A stretch of DNA of 64,000 nt, taken from contig PUQB01000061.1 of assembly GCA_003024785.1 (NCBI GenBank), forward strand, positions 62,001 to 126,000, read 5' to 3'. The translations under genes were made by a program, and so were the position numbers. This DNA is from Selaginella tamariscina. Its lineage: Eukaryota; Streptophyta; Lycopodiopsida; Selaginellales; Selaginellaceae. Shown piece after piece: positions 1 through 11,590 of the stretch. Under the pieces are notes generated by a model. That model saw only the letters and a program-made list of their open reading frames with translations. It ran no database searches and was not told the DNA's origin. The number at the start of each line of letters is the position of its first letter. The first letter of the stretch is position 1.

Positions 1-94
1 CAGACAGAGAGAGAGAGAGACAAGAGAGAGAGAGAGAGTGTGCATTCCTGTGTGTGTGTTGTGTGTGAGAGAGAGAGAGAGAGGTGTGCATTCC

Positions 95-128
<34 letters not shown>

Positions 129-145
129 GTGTGCATTCCTGTGTG

Positions 146-177
<32 letters not shown>

Positions 178-245
178 AAGAGGGAGAGAGAGAGGTGCTG
201 TATATGTGTGTATGAGTGTGTGTGTGTGAGAGAGAGAGAGAGAGT
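1..245. repeat. Compound (GA)n/(GT)n microsatellite
   Basis: Runs of GA and GT dinucleotides alternate, with short interruptions of the type gtgcattcctgtgtg that recur three times, so this is also a short higher-order tandem repeat of about 60 bp. The apparent reading frame through it (Arg-Glu and Val-Cys runs) is a by-product of the repeats. Confidence 0.95.
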
Positions 246-2941
246 TTAGAGTTTAATGATTCATTCTTAGCCGAGTAAAGAAGAAGCCCATCAAATGACC
301 AAGTTAAAGTTTCCAAATACTCTGATGAAGAAAGAAAAATAAGACTAGACCGGTATAGACAAAAACGCTCTGCACGCAATTTCCAAAAGAAAATTAAGGT
401 AATTAAATTGTGTGTGCGTGTGTTTATTTTACTTAGATATAATGTATACACAAAAACACACACACTCATCTGCAAGTGTATCATAAATATTATAATATAT
501 ATATAGATATATTAATAATAATATTATCTTGAGCATTTCAACAAAAACATTTGAATTTATAAACATACTGTAAAACTAAATCTGTTTGTTTTTTAAGCGA
601 AGTATTTATTTGAATTTAAAAACTTATGTTCATTAGAGAAATAAGAATTGTTCAATAACATTTGAGAATTATATTTTAATTTTATAAATTTATTAGGTCT
701 AGACATTGTTATCTATATAATATCTACATATATTAAAATATGTGGATGCCTATATCAGGCAGCATATCCATATCCATACATACTAAATACACAGACACTT
801 ACGCACGCACACGCACGCTCACACCTCGAAATGCAGTATACTTGCCGGAAAATATTGGCAGATAGTCGGCCTCGAGTGCGTGGAAGATTTGCAAAGAATG
901 ATGAGCTGCTAGACAACACCAAACCAGAAGTATGTTATATATAATATATGCGTAATTATATAAAGATATTTAATAAATACAAAATGCATATAAATAAAAT
1001 GTAACACCGAGTAATGAAGAAAATTATTAGCAAAACATATAAATCCTCTTCTTTTGTGTATACATTTAACAGAAGTTTTTTTATAAAACTATTCTTCTAT
1101 ATTATATTATTACATATCTTTTTTTTTTCATTCCCTGAATTGCATTGTCATGTGTATGTTAACTTTTGGTTTTCATATCAGAATTGAAGCAATAACTGGG
1201 GAATTTATTATGAGAATATAAATTTTGCACCATACCTGGTTCAGTCTTTCCATATTATGAAGAATAAGATAAGCATTAGAAAAGAAAAGAAACCAGAAGA
1301 AATTATTTTAAATCAAAAATAAAAGAGACAAACCTATTACTGCAGTCGAAAGAAAATAATGAAAGATAACGATGATAAACTAAGTGAGTTGAAAAAAAAT
1401 TCAAAATGTTGGTGTAATGTATACACACACATAAATATATACAGATATAATCATATACATCAAGATGTCTTGTGCATATGCATACATTTCTTGTCTAAGG
1501 CACATTTTTATATGAATATCAAAAACTTTCGAAAAAGAAAAATATTGAAATAAAATATTACAATGGTAGAGAAATATAAATTCTTACATATCTTTTACAG
1601 TATAATATCTTCAGCTTTATTATCACACACACATGCATATCAAACATCAGTGGGGTGCATGTGTTATTATATATATATATATATAATGGTTCAGTCGTTA
1701 TAAAATGAGTAAATTAAAGAGAAAAAGGGTGAAAATTAAAAATAAAAACAATTTGATAGCTTATATACAACATGAAAGCTAATATTAAATAATGAAAGAT
1801 AATAAAAATACCACGTTAAATTAAACCTTTCAACATCATTTGGATAACCGTTGCGAAGTGGTGACGTACAGCTTTTAGATTATTAAAGGGTGTTGAAAGG
1901 TTGAATAAAGGTATTTTTATAATATTTAAAATTTCGTAATTTAACTAATATACATCTATTTAGAGACAGTCAAGATACAAATACAAATAGAATATTATGT
2001 ATGGACTATCAGAATATCACAGTTTTCAATATTTCCAATTTATTTCATTTGATAAACTCTGAAAAATAAAAATAAAAGTTTTAAATCTTCTTCCAGCGTA
2101 ATATAATATTTAGTCAATTTTTATTAACTTAAGTATCTTTGTGAAATATATTATATAAATCTTATAATTTACATACCATATATATATATTAAACATCTGA
2201 CAAACGTCCTTACGTGTCTTATGCCAGCATATGCATAGTGAAGAATCCATAAATAAGCTAAAAACACACACACCACGCACACGCACACGCACACGCACAC
2301 GCACACGCATCATATTATGATTATAATCAGAGCTAAGACACATGGATAAGTGTTCAATAGTTCTTCCAAGAAAGAGAGAGAGAGAGAAATTCTTCTGTTT
2401 TGTTCATAAATAGGAATTCTGTATTTCCTATAGGCACACATACACATGCGCACGCTTCGCCGAGCTCATACACCTTGACGCCTTTCACCATGGCCGACTG
2501 CAGTAAAGCCGATTTACATATAATTTAATGTAAATTCCCATATTCAATTTAAAACCTTGTATTTAGATTATTTATTTATAATAATGATATGTAGAGATAA
2601 GGAATATATTAAAATATATTAATAAGCAATATTAATAAATGCTATAATTCTTAAATAACTATATTATATTGCAATATATATTGTTAATTGGTTGCGTTTT
2701 GGAATGAAATAATATGATTTACAATTAAATATAAATTTTTACTATTTTTTTTATATAAATAAGAGAGTGAAGTTTTAAAGTGCAATTTCAAAGGTATAAA
2801 CATGTAGGCTCACACATATGTACATTTATGATATATACAACTACTACCCAGAGAGATCCTGATCTCTCTTGTGAACTTAGAGTATACATATAAATGGACA
2901 TATTTGTCGATGTATACACCATTGACACAAGCTCATAAAAC

Positions 2942-3001
<60 letters not shown>

Positions 3002-3761
3002 TGAGAGATGATAACTTTTATCCTCGCATGTACGGATATGTACATATATTTAGAGTTCACAATATCAATAAACAATTATTTAAACGTGTGTAATGCGTGG
3101 AGAGAGAGAGAGGTTAAATAACACAAGATATTTTTAATATGTTGATGTTGAAGCTCAAAATATATATGGTTCTATTTATATATATAAATAGAGAGAGGAC
3201 TCACGTAAAGAATGAGTATGATTATTGTTGATAATTAAACCGTATTTCACTAATTAAAAAGCAATTCTTATCTTTATAAAACTGATAAACAATAATATAA
3301 ATCGTGTGAGTTTCAAAAGAGTATATACCATTTTTTAAAAAGGTTACTCATTAAATATTATAAAAGTATTAAACAAACTATATAGTACAAACAAGAATAT
3401 TGTAAACCTATATATTGTAAATTAGATTGTCGTTTATTTTAGAAGTTTTCATTACATTGTAATATCAAAGTTAAGAAGTTAAATTGATTATGTAAGTTTA
3501 ATATTTACATGTAACCATGTATAGATCTGCACATATACACGTGTAAATTCAAAGAATTATGTGTGTCTGTATAGTAAATTAGATCCTGATGAAACTAATT
3601 AGCACGTATCAAACATAACTGAAAAATTATTATTCACTATTTTACATATAATTAAATAAATTACTATATTTACATCATAAAATCAATTTAAATATTTAAT
3701 TTAAATAACTTTATAGTTTAAACACAATATAAAAGTCTCAACATTAAATTAGACTTCCGGT
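246..3761. other. AT-rich intergenic DNA with scattered microsatellites
   Basis: I see no gene here. Notable points are a (CACACG)n-like run at about 2263-2308, a (GT)n(GA)n compound run at 2942-2998, an (AT)n run at 1669-1683 and short GA runs at 2371-2387 and 3099-3112. Short open frames overlap these repeats or AT-rich DNA and have no recognisable domains. Confidence 0.7.
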
Positions 3762-3969
3762 TGTGAGAACCTTGAGACAACAACACAGTAAATATACGAA
3801 AAGACAGAAAACTCAGATATCCTTTGTATTCAAGGTCAGGTTTATATATACAAAGGAAAAGGTATATTCTAGCTATATTTGGACTATCCTATCAAGGATT
3901 TAGCCAGACCATAAATATCTCTAGTAACTTCTAGAAACTTCTAGAATATACCATGGTAATTACCTTACA
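3762..3969 (-). repeat. 3' LTR of element 1
   Basis: This matches the LTR at 8182-8371 along its length (tgtgagaac against tgcgagaac at one end, ccttaca at the other). It carries an extra segment of about 16 bp (cttgagacaacaac...) near its outer end. On the minus strand it begins with TGTAAGG directly after the polypurine tract, which fixes that boundary. Confidence 0.85.
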
Positions 3970-6756
3970 TTATCCCCCTCGTAAGAAAAACTTCTTCAGT
4001 CGTAAAACGTGAGCAACCAAAGGTGCTTCTCGAGACTCAACATCTTGCACATGGTAAACTTGAGGGCCAACTTGACGAAGAATCTTATAAGGACCGAGCC
4101 ATTTCCGCAAGAAACCTGGAGTGAGTCCTTTTTGATGAAGTTCCGGAAAATGTACAAGAACAAGGTCACCAATAGCAAACTGAGGAGGTGGCCGATGACG
4201 AGAATTATAATCCTGTTGTTGTTGAACTTGTGCCCGACCTAAATGTTCTGCTGAGGTAGCATGCAATAAAGGAAGAGCTCGATCTAAGTAAGTCGCCCAA
4301 TATCGAGCTTCAGCATACTTAGGTTTGTGAGAAGCCAAACCAACTTCTGGAGGCATTCGAGGGTCTCGCCCATACAATGCTTTGAATGGAGACATGCCAA
4401 TGGAACTTTGAATGCCAGTGTTGTATGCAAATTCTAAGTATCGCAAATACCAATCCCAATCATTCTGAGTAGGATTTACATACTTAGAAATCATACCTTT
4501 AAAAGTCCGATTCAAACGCTCGACTAATCCATCTGTTTGTGGATGAAAGGGAGATGTGAAAGATTGTTGAATTCCCATCCGTGAAGTCAAAACCTTCAAA
4601 ACTTCAGCAATAAAGGCAGGTCCATTATCTGATAAAATCCGTTCTGGACATGAATGGCGCAAAATTACCCGAGTGAGTAGAAAATCAGCAACACTATGGG
4701 CCGTGGCATCTGGTAAAGCTCCAACCTCCACCCAACGTGTCAAATAATCTGTTAAAACCACAACATATCGGTTGCCTGCAGCTGAAGGTGGAAAAGGACC
4801 AATTAAATCCCATGCAACAAGTTCAAATGGCCGTTCCACCTGTATAGACTCTAAAGCACCAGTTGATCGTGAGGAGTTCCGAGTCTGACACAATGAACAA
4901 CTTCGTACGTACTGGATCACATCTTGTCGCATATTCGGCCAGTAAAAAGAACGTTGTAAGCTGTCCAAAGTTCTTCGATAACCAAAATGTCCGCCAGAAA
5001 GTGGTGAATCATGATATGCTGCAAGATACCTAGGAACAAAAGTGGTTGGAATTGCCAAACGTAGTGAAGTTGTAACATCTGTGCCAATAAAATAAACCAC
5101 ACCGTCATGTATGCGAAATTGTGCCACAAATGAAGAAAAACGAGAGTTGGATGGTTGAGAAGGATTGGTTAGTGCCAAACGAATAGGTTGAATCCAAGCA
5201 TCTGTTTCCTGAGCCCTTGAGACCTCTGCAAGAGATGGAATTGTAAGATCCAATTGATTGGCCATAACTGCACAAGGAGCCCTAGAAAGAGCATCAGCAT
5301 CCACCATACTATCCCCGGGACGATGTTTGACCTCAAAGTCATACATTTGGAGCCGAAGTGCCCATCTGGCAGATCGTCCAAGCAACTTCTTATTCTTCAA
5401 TAAGGCAGAAACAGCTGCATGATCACACTCCAAAAGCGTATGAGATCCATGGAGATATACATGAAGACGCTCAAAAGCCCACACTGCAGCTAAGCACTCA
5501 AGATCTGAAGCACAATAGTTGTTTTCAGGGCCTTGCAATGCCCTACTCACATATGCAATGGGATGTCGAACGGACTCATCACATACCTCAGTCTGCATTA
5601 GGACTCCACCAATACCTACGGAAGAAGCATCCGTTCGTAATATAAAAGGACGAGAAAAATCCGGATAATGAAGCACCGGAGGGGACGTCAAATACTTTCG
5701 TAGCTTACAAAAAGAATCTTCACAATCGTCAGTCCACACAAAAGGAACATCCTCATGCAACAAAGCTCGCAAAGGAGCATTGACATCAGCCAAACGAGGT
5801 ATAAAACGTCCTAAATATGTGACCTTACCAAGAAATCGTCGTAAAGACCGTACATCTGTTGGACGAGGAAATTTCGCCACAGCCTCCACCTTGGATGGAT
5901 CCACACGTAACCCCTCACGAGAAACCATGTACCCCAAATACGTAGTTTCAACTGTGCCAAAAACACACTTGGGCTTCTTCAACTTGAGCCCATACTCCCG
6001 TAAACGATCAAACACACGAGCTACTTCCTTGAGATGATCTTCCCAAGATCCCTGAGTATGAACCAGAATGTCATCCAAGTACTTTGCAACTGTCTCCAGA
6101 AACTCATCATTAAAAACTTCATCCATCATGCGCTGAAATGTGGCAGGAGCAGATACTAAACCAAAAGGCATAACAAGGAACTCATATAAACCAAAAGGAG
6201 TTCGGAATGCTGTTTTGGGAATGTCTTCGGGAGCCATAGGAATTTGCCAATAACCTGAAGCAAGATCCAATTTAGTAAACCAACGACTCTTACCCAATTG
6301 ATCTAACAAATCCTGTGTGTTCGGCAAGGGATAGCTATCTGGTTCTGTAACAGCATTGACGGGACGGTAATCCACCGTGAACCGCTTAGATCCATCAGGT
6401 TTATCCACCAAATGGGGCTCCGATGCCCATGGACTGAAAGAACGGCGAGCCAGCTTCTTCTCCAGCAACTCTGACACACATTTTCGTATAATGGCCAATT
6501 CTTTTGGAGATCGCCTTCGAACAGCAGCTTTAGAAGGTAAAGCGTCCCCTGTTCGAATGTGGTGTTGTGTTCGAACCTTAGCAGTGGGGGTGATATCTGT
6601 AGAGAAAAGATCTGAATATTTCTTCAATAATTGTTGTACCTGAAACTCTCGCTGAGAAGAAGTTGGTTCAGTTGCCACATGTACATTTCCAGAGTTCCTT
6701 GACACTGAGGACACCATTGCTGAAACATCTAGCTCATGCATGATGGCACTTGACAA
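3970..6756 (-). CDS. Pol polyprotein of element 1: reverse transcriptase, RNase H, integrase
   Basis: The polyprotein copies retroelement RNA and inserts the cDNA. The 928-residue frame is uninterrupted. The reverse transcriptase spans roughly residues 100-270, with the catalytic YLDD at 226-229. RNase H begins near 373 (RTDASSVGIGG). The integrase has the HHCC zinc finger (H582, H590, C620, C623) and a D650, D710, E746 triad with 35 residues between the last two. A GPYKI motif lies near the C terminus, followed by no chromodomain. The frame stops at the polypurine tract. It overlaps the upstream protease frame by 28 bp, so the real start is unclear and the first methionine is only the ORF start. 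This frame is intact, unlike the pol frames of the other elements in the window. Confidence 0.95.
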   Translation of the reverse strand: MSSAIMHELDVSAMVSSVSRNSGNVHVATEPTSSQREFQVQQLLKKYSDLFSTDITPTAKVRTQHHIRTGDALPSKAAVRRRSPKELAIIRKCVSELLEKKLARRSFSPWASEPHLVDKPDGSKRFTVDYRPVNAVTEPDSYPLPNTQDLLDQLGKSRWFTKLDLASGYWQIPMAPEDIPKTAFRTPFGLYEFLVMPFGLVSAPATFQRMMDEVFNDEFLETVAKYLDDILVHTQGSWEDHLKEVARVFDRLREYGLKLKKPKCVFGTVETTYLGYMVSREGLRVDPSKVEAVAKFPRPTDVRSLRRFLGKVTYLGRFIPRLADVNAPLRALLHEDVPFVWTDDCEDSFCKLRKYLTSPPVLHYPDFSRPFILRTDASSVGIGGVLMQTEVCDESVRHPIAYVSRALQGPENNYCASDLECLAAVWAFERLHVYLHGSHTLLECDHAAVSALLKNKKLLGRSARWALRLQMYDFEVKHRPGDSMVDADALSRAPCAVMANQLDLTIPSLAEVSRAQETDAWIQPIRLALTNPSQPSNSRFSSFVAQFRIHDGVVYFIGTDVTTSLRLAIPTTFVPRYLAAYHDSPLSGGHFGYRRTLDSLQRSFYWPNMRQDVIQYVRSCSLCQTRNSSRSTGALESIQVERPFELVAWDLIGPFPPSAAGNRYVVVLTDYLTRWVEVGALPDATAHSVADFLLTRVILRHSCPERILSDNGPAFIAEVLKVLTSRMGIQQSFTSPFHPQTDGLVERLNRTFKGMISKYVNPTQNDWDWYLRYLEFAYNTGIQSSIGMSPFKALYGRDPRMPPEVGLASHKPKYAEARYWATYLDRALPLLHATSAEHLGRAQVQQQQDYNSRHRPPPQFAIGDLVLVHFPELHQKGLTPGFLRKWLGPYKILRQVGPQVYHVQDVESREAPLVAHVLRLKKFFLRGG

Positions 6757-7358
6757 AATTGCTCCACATGCTTGAGAGGGAGTTTATCCAAAAGAAAAGG
6801 TGAATGACCTGGAAGTATTAACCGTCGAGGCCCAAATTGGCAACTTGCCTTACATGCATCCAACCAAGTACACCCAAGAATAATATCAAAAATCTGGTGT
6901 GAGAATACATGGAGTTGCAACTCGTCTGCATAAGTCCCAAACTGCAAAGGTACTTGAGCAAGTGTAGACGAAGCAGCTCGAGTACATCCATCGCCATACA
7001 ACACATGTAAAGCTTCCTTGCTTGGCACCGTTGTCAAAGCACAACGTGTAACCACATTAGCAGAAATCGTATGAGGAGTTCGCGAAGCTTGAGGTGAAAA
7101 AGAAAGAAAAGATGAAGGACTAGGAGATGAAGAAAAGGTGTTAGGTGCCTTCGTACCCAACACACCTACTCGTTTCCCGCCTCCACGGGAGCAACATCCA
7201 CAACAGCAACCGGTTGATTCTGACCTGGACGCCAGCCTGGATATGGTGGTCGCCAATCGAGAAACCGCCGACAATGCTGGTAAGTGTGTCCAAGTACACC
7301 ACAAGCCCAACAAGACAATCATCGTCGTCCTTGTCCTTGACCACGACCAGCACCACAA
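6729..7358 (-). pseudogene. Zinc-knuckle and protease region of element 1, apparently without the DTG motif
   Basis: Read across one frame change, the region holds a CCHC zinc knuckle at about 7268-7310 (CWACGVLGHTYQHC, spacing CX2CX4HX4C). It is followed by a stretch similar to the retropepsin region of element 2 (LHVLYGDG, and IILGCTWLD near the end). Where element 2 has VDTGSS, this copy has a Ser-rich, Phe-rich segment, and I find no Asp-Thr-Gly in the reading frame. The protease therefore looks damaged or supplied in trans. The zinc knuckle is in a different frame from gag, so at least one frameshift separates them. Confidence 0.6.
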
Positions 7359-8061
7359 CCAGCACCATTAATGCGAGCAGCTTCTACCTCCATAGGCACA
7401 GGACCAGCAGGAGCATTGAAAGTTGGAGGAGTGATGGCCTCTGGAATGGGTAATTGTACTCTTGGAGCCGCTTCAAAACGTTGTGCACGAGTGAAAGCCT
7501 CTTCCAAAGTGACAGGACCTAGTGCCCGAACATAACCAACAAGATCTGGTCGAAGAGCAGGCCATAACATTCCTAATTTGCTACGCTCGGACATGGTGGG
7601 ATCCGCCCGCATCAAGAGATCACGAAACTTTATAGCAAACTGCATGACAGATTCATTTGGTGCTTGCTTCAAACTATGAAGTTGTTGAAATGCATCGTCA
7701 GAATCTTCTGCTTTCCCAAAAGCCAATTTAAATTCCGCTTGAAGGGTGAACCAATATTGCTCATCTGTGAGTAAACCTGTTGGTGGTGGACGACTATTAT
7801 ACCATTGGAGAGCAACATCTAAAAGACAAGTCGGAAACTCGCAAAGGCAATGTGTAGCTGTCCACCCATGATATGTGGCAATATTGATGAAATGAGCCAA
7901 CCAATGGTGAACATCTACACCCGGCGCACCTCGAAAAGGTTGAGGTCGTACACGTGGGTTTGATTGAGGAGTAGGAGCTAGAACTGGAACTTGTAAGCGT
8001 TGAAGGGCTGTTCATGCTGGTGTGTGATGCGAATTAGTTGTTCCAAAAGTTGTTGTTCCAT
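7319..8061 (-). pseudogene. Gag capsid-like protein of element 1, frameshifted
   Basis: The gag frame most likely starts at the ATG at 8059-8061 (MEQQLLEQLIRITHQ), shortly downstream of the 5' LTR and primer site. A frame change near 7995 leads to a Pro-rich linker and then the retrotransposon gag domain (HHWLAHFINIATYHG, LQWYNS, FQQLHSLKQ), ending in a Gly/Arg-rich tail (GAGRGQGQGRR). This is the virus-like-particle protein of Ty3/Gypsy elements. The tail runs directly toward the CCHC knuckle, which is in another frame. Confidence 0.8.
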
Positions 8062-8164
8062 AAGAATCGTATGAAAGGAAACAAAGGAAACAAAGAAAAG
8101 AAAAAGGAAAGATTAAAAAGAAATAAAAGAAAAGAAGATCAAAAGAAACTTCTCTCACAAATTG

Positions 8165-8180
8165 CCCGACTTCTCCACCA
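8165..8180 (-). promoter_or_regulatory. Primer binding site of element 1
   Basis: On the minus strand TGGTGGAGAAGTCGGG lies one base after the end of the 5' LTR. The leading TGG would pair with the CCA end of a tRNA. Elements 2 and 3 have nearly the same 16 bases at the same one-base spacing, which supports the call. I cannot name the tRNA with confidence; it is not the common initiator-Met type (TGGTATCAGAGC). Confidence 0.65.
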
Positions 8181-8181
8181 G

Positions 8182-8371
8182 TGCGAGAACAGTAAATATA
8201 CGAAAAGACAGAAAACTTCGATATCCTTTGTATTCAAGGTCAAGTTATATATACAAAGGAAAGGTATATTCTAACTATATTTGGACTATCCTATCAAGGA
8301 TTTAGCCATACCATAAATATCTCTAGTAATTTCTAGAAACTTCTAGAATATACCATGGTAATTACCTTACA
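8182..8371 (-). repeat. 5' LTR of element 1
   Basis: A 190-bp LTR matching 3762-3969 with a handful of substitutions. On the minus strand it starts TGTAAGG and ends ...CTCGCA, giving TG...CA termini. It should carry the promoter and polyadenylation signals of the element. Confidence 0.85.
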
Positions 8372-9619
8372 CAGTGAAATTAACAAAAAAGTGCATTACT
8401 ATTATCATATAAAAGCAGTTAATTATTTAGATGAAATTTCTATTTTTAATTTAGGGTCAAATTTAAATTCTGAATTAAACGGAAAATAATAATTATTTTA
8501 TCATACTTAGCTCATCGTGATATTGAAAACTTAATTTTTAATAATAATAATCTCAATAATCCTATTTTGAAATTACAAGCCAACTGCTAAATGTTATCTT
8601 CTGATTAATCTAGTGTTTATTTAATCATAATTAACTGGTTATTGTGCATGGCAAAAAATGGTTTTTGTGTATTTTTTTGAAATTTTTGGGTTTGCACCCC
8701 AAAAATTAGAAAAAGAAAATAAAAATTGTTGATGTGTATTCCTAATGATTTTATTATATTATTATTATTAATATTATATATACACATTATACTTTAAAGT
8801 ACAATGAGTTGCTCTTAATAATCAGAAGGCTAATATATATATAACTTTAAAGATATATCCTATGCAAGAAACACAAACACATATGTATATATTATATACA
8901 TATAAGGGAAAACTAGCAAATTGAGTCTTTAATGGTTCTAAATAGGAATTAACTATTTAATTAATTTTATTAAATAGTAGTGTATGAATATCACATTTTC
9001 TACGTATTTTATGCTTTACACGCACACACACAAGTTAAATTTGTGACATTGTACACACAAGTTAAAATTTGAATGAATTTTTTAATTAAAAATAATTTTA
9101 TCTAAAAATACAAATGTTGTATGTATAATATTTAATTACCATAATTATTATATTTTAATATAATAAATATACTAAAAACCGTGCTGGCAAGCAATTAAAA
9201 TGTAAAATCTAGCAGTAACGGTGCGCCGTACAAATAGCTCCAGCCGTATAATTTACATCTTTGTATGTCAACTAATTGGATGCCAACCAGTACATTGTTT
9301 ATTGGATGTTAACTATATTTTTTCACATTTATTAACGTCTTAGACGTTAACGTTAAGCATTGAATGCCAACTATGTTAACTATGTATATTGTTTTATATT
9401 CATGTACTGTGTAACCACATTATGTATAGAACTATTATTATGGAGTACATATATACATACACATATACATTCAATACAATAATATACAGTATAAATGTTT
9501 ACAAACCTTAGCTAGTTAATCATGCAATTTAATAATATGTAAACTCACGTTAACACACACAAGGTTAACAAAGTTAATTGAAATAATTAACCAGTCAATA
9601 AAATAATAAATAAATGTCA
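8372..9619. other. AT-rich intergenic DNA
   Basis: No gene recognised. There are short AT and ATT runs, and a locally repeated phrase (gatgttaactat / gaatgccaactatgtt) around 9280-9385. This is the region immediately downstream of the 3-ketoacyl-CoA synthase gene. Confidence 0.6.
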
Positions 9620-11590
9620 TCACAAAACCTTGACAACCTCTGGAATATCCACAGGATATCTATTAATACAGTCCCTCCAAGGCCCGTGGTCAGGCTTGTC
9701 CACTGTTTTAAGTGCCCTCCAAACAGCACTGTTACACAACCCGCTCCCAAATGCAATCTGCCATATTCTATCACCTCTCTTTATTCTCTCCTTTGCCTCT
9801 AAATATGCAAGCTCGTACCATATTGAACTTGAACTTGTGTTCCCAAACCTGTGTAGTGTCATTCTCGATGCCTACGTCATACACATATATCAGTACACAC
9901 GGGTATATGTGTAGAGATAGATGTGTATGTTATGTACACAAAGAGAGACGTTCATATCCATGTCTATATACAAATACCGTGTTTACTAGTCCTACGGCAA
10001 GAGTTAAGTCAAACCGCAGTACAGAAAATGTAGATAAATACACGTATATGTCCACAAACATGCACACACACACACACAGCTATGGTATAAAACAGCACAG
10101 GAATCCAAAACTAACAAACAAAATATCCTGTACTGTAAAGTGCATGTGTAGAAAGAAAAGAAAAGTGTAGTCTAATAAGAAAAAGGATATAGCACAGCTT
10201 GTCAAAAGTATGCACGTATAGATGCAGATCTCTCTCTCACACACACACATGTACCTCCACATGTTGAGGGGTAAGCTGGAGATTCTTCTGCAGTTCATCA
10301 TGACAGCACGGCCACCAGCATGAATACAGAAATGCTCGAAAGCAAGCTTGAAATCTGGAATGTAAGGCTTGAACTTCTTGGGATACCTACTCATCTTCTT
10401 CATAACGAGCGCCGCAAAGAAGAGGATCTGCTCCGACAACGGCAGAACCAGCGGCCCGAGCGTGGTAATGTTAGTCTTGAGCGCGTCCCCTGCAATTGCC
10501 ATGAGCTCTTTAGACAGAGAGACACCCATTTTCCCGTCCTGGTCCTGTTCCTGCCTGACACACCCAAACGACTTGTCGTCTGCTCCCTTGTGTGTCCTCA
10601 CCGTGTGGACAAGCTCGTATTTCGACTCCGCCTCTCCGAGCCCCTGTTAGTCAGTAGAACAGCAGATCCCCCCATACGGAACAGGCAGTTGGGTATGAGC
10701 ATGCTCCTTCGGTTACCAGAGTACCAGTTCTGTGTTACATTCTCGGTGCTTACCACTAACGCGTAAGTTTTCCTCTCTAACTGAAGAATATCGCGAGCCA
10801 AGTCTGTTGCTATCACTCCGGCACTGCATCCCATCCCACCCAGGTTGTAGCTCTTTATGTTACCACGCATCTTGTACCGGTTCACTATCATAGCTGAGAG
10901 AGACGGTGTTGGATTGAACAGCGAGCAATTTACTACCAGAACTCCAATGTCTTTGGGTCGGACGCCTGTCCGAGAGAGCAGCTCGTCCACTGCCCCGAAC
11001 ATAACCTGGCGTGAAAGACTTTTCATGAGAGAGCTACTGATCTCCTACTTTTACCTGTTCAGCTTCCTCACGGGCAGTCTGCATGCAGGGATGAGCAGGG
11101 AGCTCGTGCAGCGAAGAGGGAGATACGTCTCCTCACCGAGCCCGGACCTCTCAAGGATTCTCTGCTGGAATGAGAGGCTGGTGGAATCGAAGTGCCCAGA
11201 GAGAGTGGAATGCTTCATGAATGTGGCATACTTCACCTGGAGATGCTCCTGTGGAAGATAGCAAGCGAAATCAAGCAAATACACGGATCTCGGACGCCGT
11301 ATGAAGTAGATTGTGGCCGCGAACACTATTGCTGCCGAACAGAGAAGCGCAGAGAGAAGATTAAACTTGAGTAGCTGCCACAACTGCAGGATCTGTGAAG
11401 GCCCCAATCTAGACGCCTCTATTAGAACTGCAAAGATCAGTGGGAGGAGCAGCAGCGTGATTAAGTGTGTGATTAGATAGTGGTAACCGAGCTTTACATA
11501 TTTGAGATTCACGCCCTGCAGGAAATCCGGCAGGCGCCTACTGCCCGCGTTGGGGATCCGAAGCTCCACCTGCGGCTTTGGATCCTCCAT
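9620..11590 (-). CDS. KCS: 3-ketoacyl-CoA synthase (very-long-chain fatty acid elongase condensing enzyme)
   Basis: This enzyme condenses malonyl-CoA with a long-chain acyl-CoA in the endoplasmic-reticulum elongase that makes precursors of wax and cutin. Four coding parts give about 512 residues, the usual family length. The start is [13 protein letters not shown] at 11590. Two hydrophobic segments follow (about residues 37-58 and 76-96), then the FAE1/CUT1 domain with the active-site Cys in [10 protein letters not shown], the His in [10 protein letters not shown], and the Asn in [14 protein letters not shown]; the catalytic triad is complete. Introns: 11006-11054 (49 nt, GTAAAAG...GCCAG) and 9872-10254 (GTACATG...CGTAG), both in phase. 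Three single-base frameshifts break the frame (near 11128, 10637 and 10285), and each is cured by one added base. [10 protein letters not shown] lacks the Lys usual in GFKCNSAVW. Function is secure; intactness is not. Confidence 0.93.
9872..10254 (-). other. Last intron of the 3-ketoacyl-CoA synthase
   Basis: The intron runs from GTACATGTG to ATGACGTAG on the minus strand and contains CA/TG microsatellite DNA. Splicing joins TPQHVE to [11 protein letters not shown] in phase 0, exactly the conserved protein order. At 383 nt it is far longer than the other introns here. Confidence 0.85.
11006..11054 (-). other. 49-nt intron of the 3-ketoacyl-CoA synthase
   Basis: On the minus strand the intron runs GTAAAAGTAGG...TTTCACGCCAG. 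Removing it joins ...REEAEQ to VMFGAVDEL, the conserved order in this family. It is one of the shortest introns in the window. Confidence 0.85.

Larger units (their letters stand above)
3762..8371 (-). mobile_element. Ty3/Gypsy LTR retrotransposon, element 1
   Basis: This is a complete element on the minus strand. It has a 5' LTR (8182-8371), a primer binding site (8165-8180), gag, a protease region, pol, a polypurine tract (3970-3980, read GAGGGGGATAA on the minus strand) and a 3' LTR (3762-3969). The order RT, RNase H, integrase places it in Ty3/Gypsy. No chromodomain is visible after the integrase. The two LTRs differ at only a few positions apart from one 16-bp insertion, which suggests a fairly recent insertion. 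I do not find a clean target-site duplication: the flanks ccggt and cagtg do not match. Confidence 0.93.

Noticed and set aside
40..249. Open frame rich in Arg-Glu and Val-Cys
   Set aside because: Translation of a (GA)n/(GT)n microsatellite.
4009..6643. Plus-strand open frames across element 1 pol
   Set aside because: They lie opposite the 928-residue pol frame and carry no domains of their own.
3757..8376. Target-site duplication of element 1 (shared acacagt near both LTR ends)
   Set aside because: The shared bases fall within the LTR once its TG...CA ends and the primer-site spacing are taken into account, so they are not flanking duplications.
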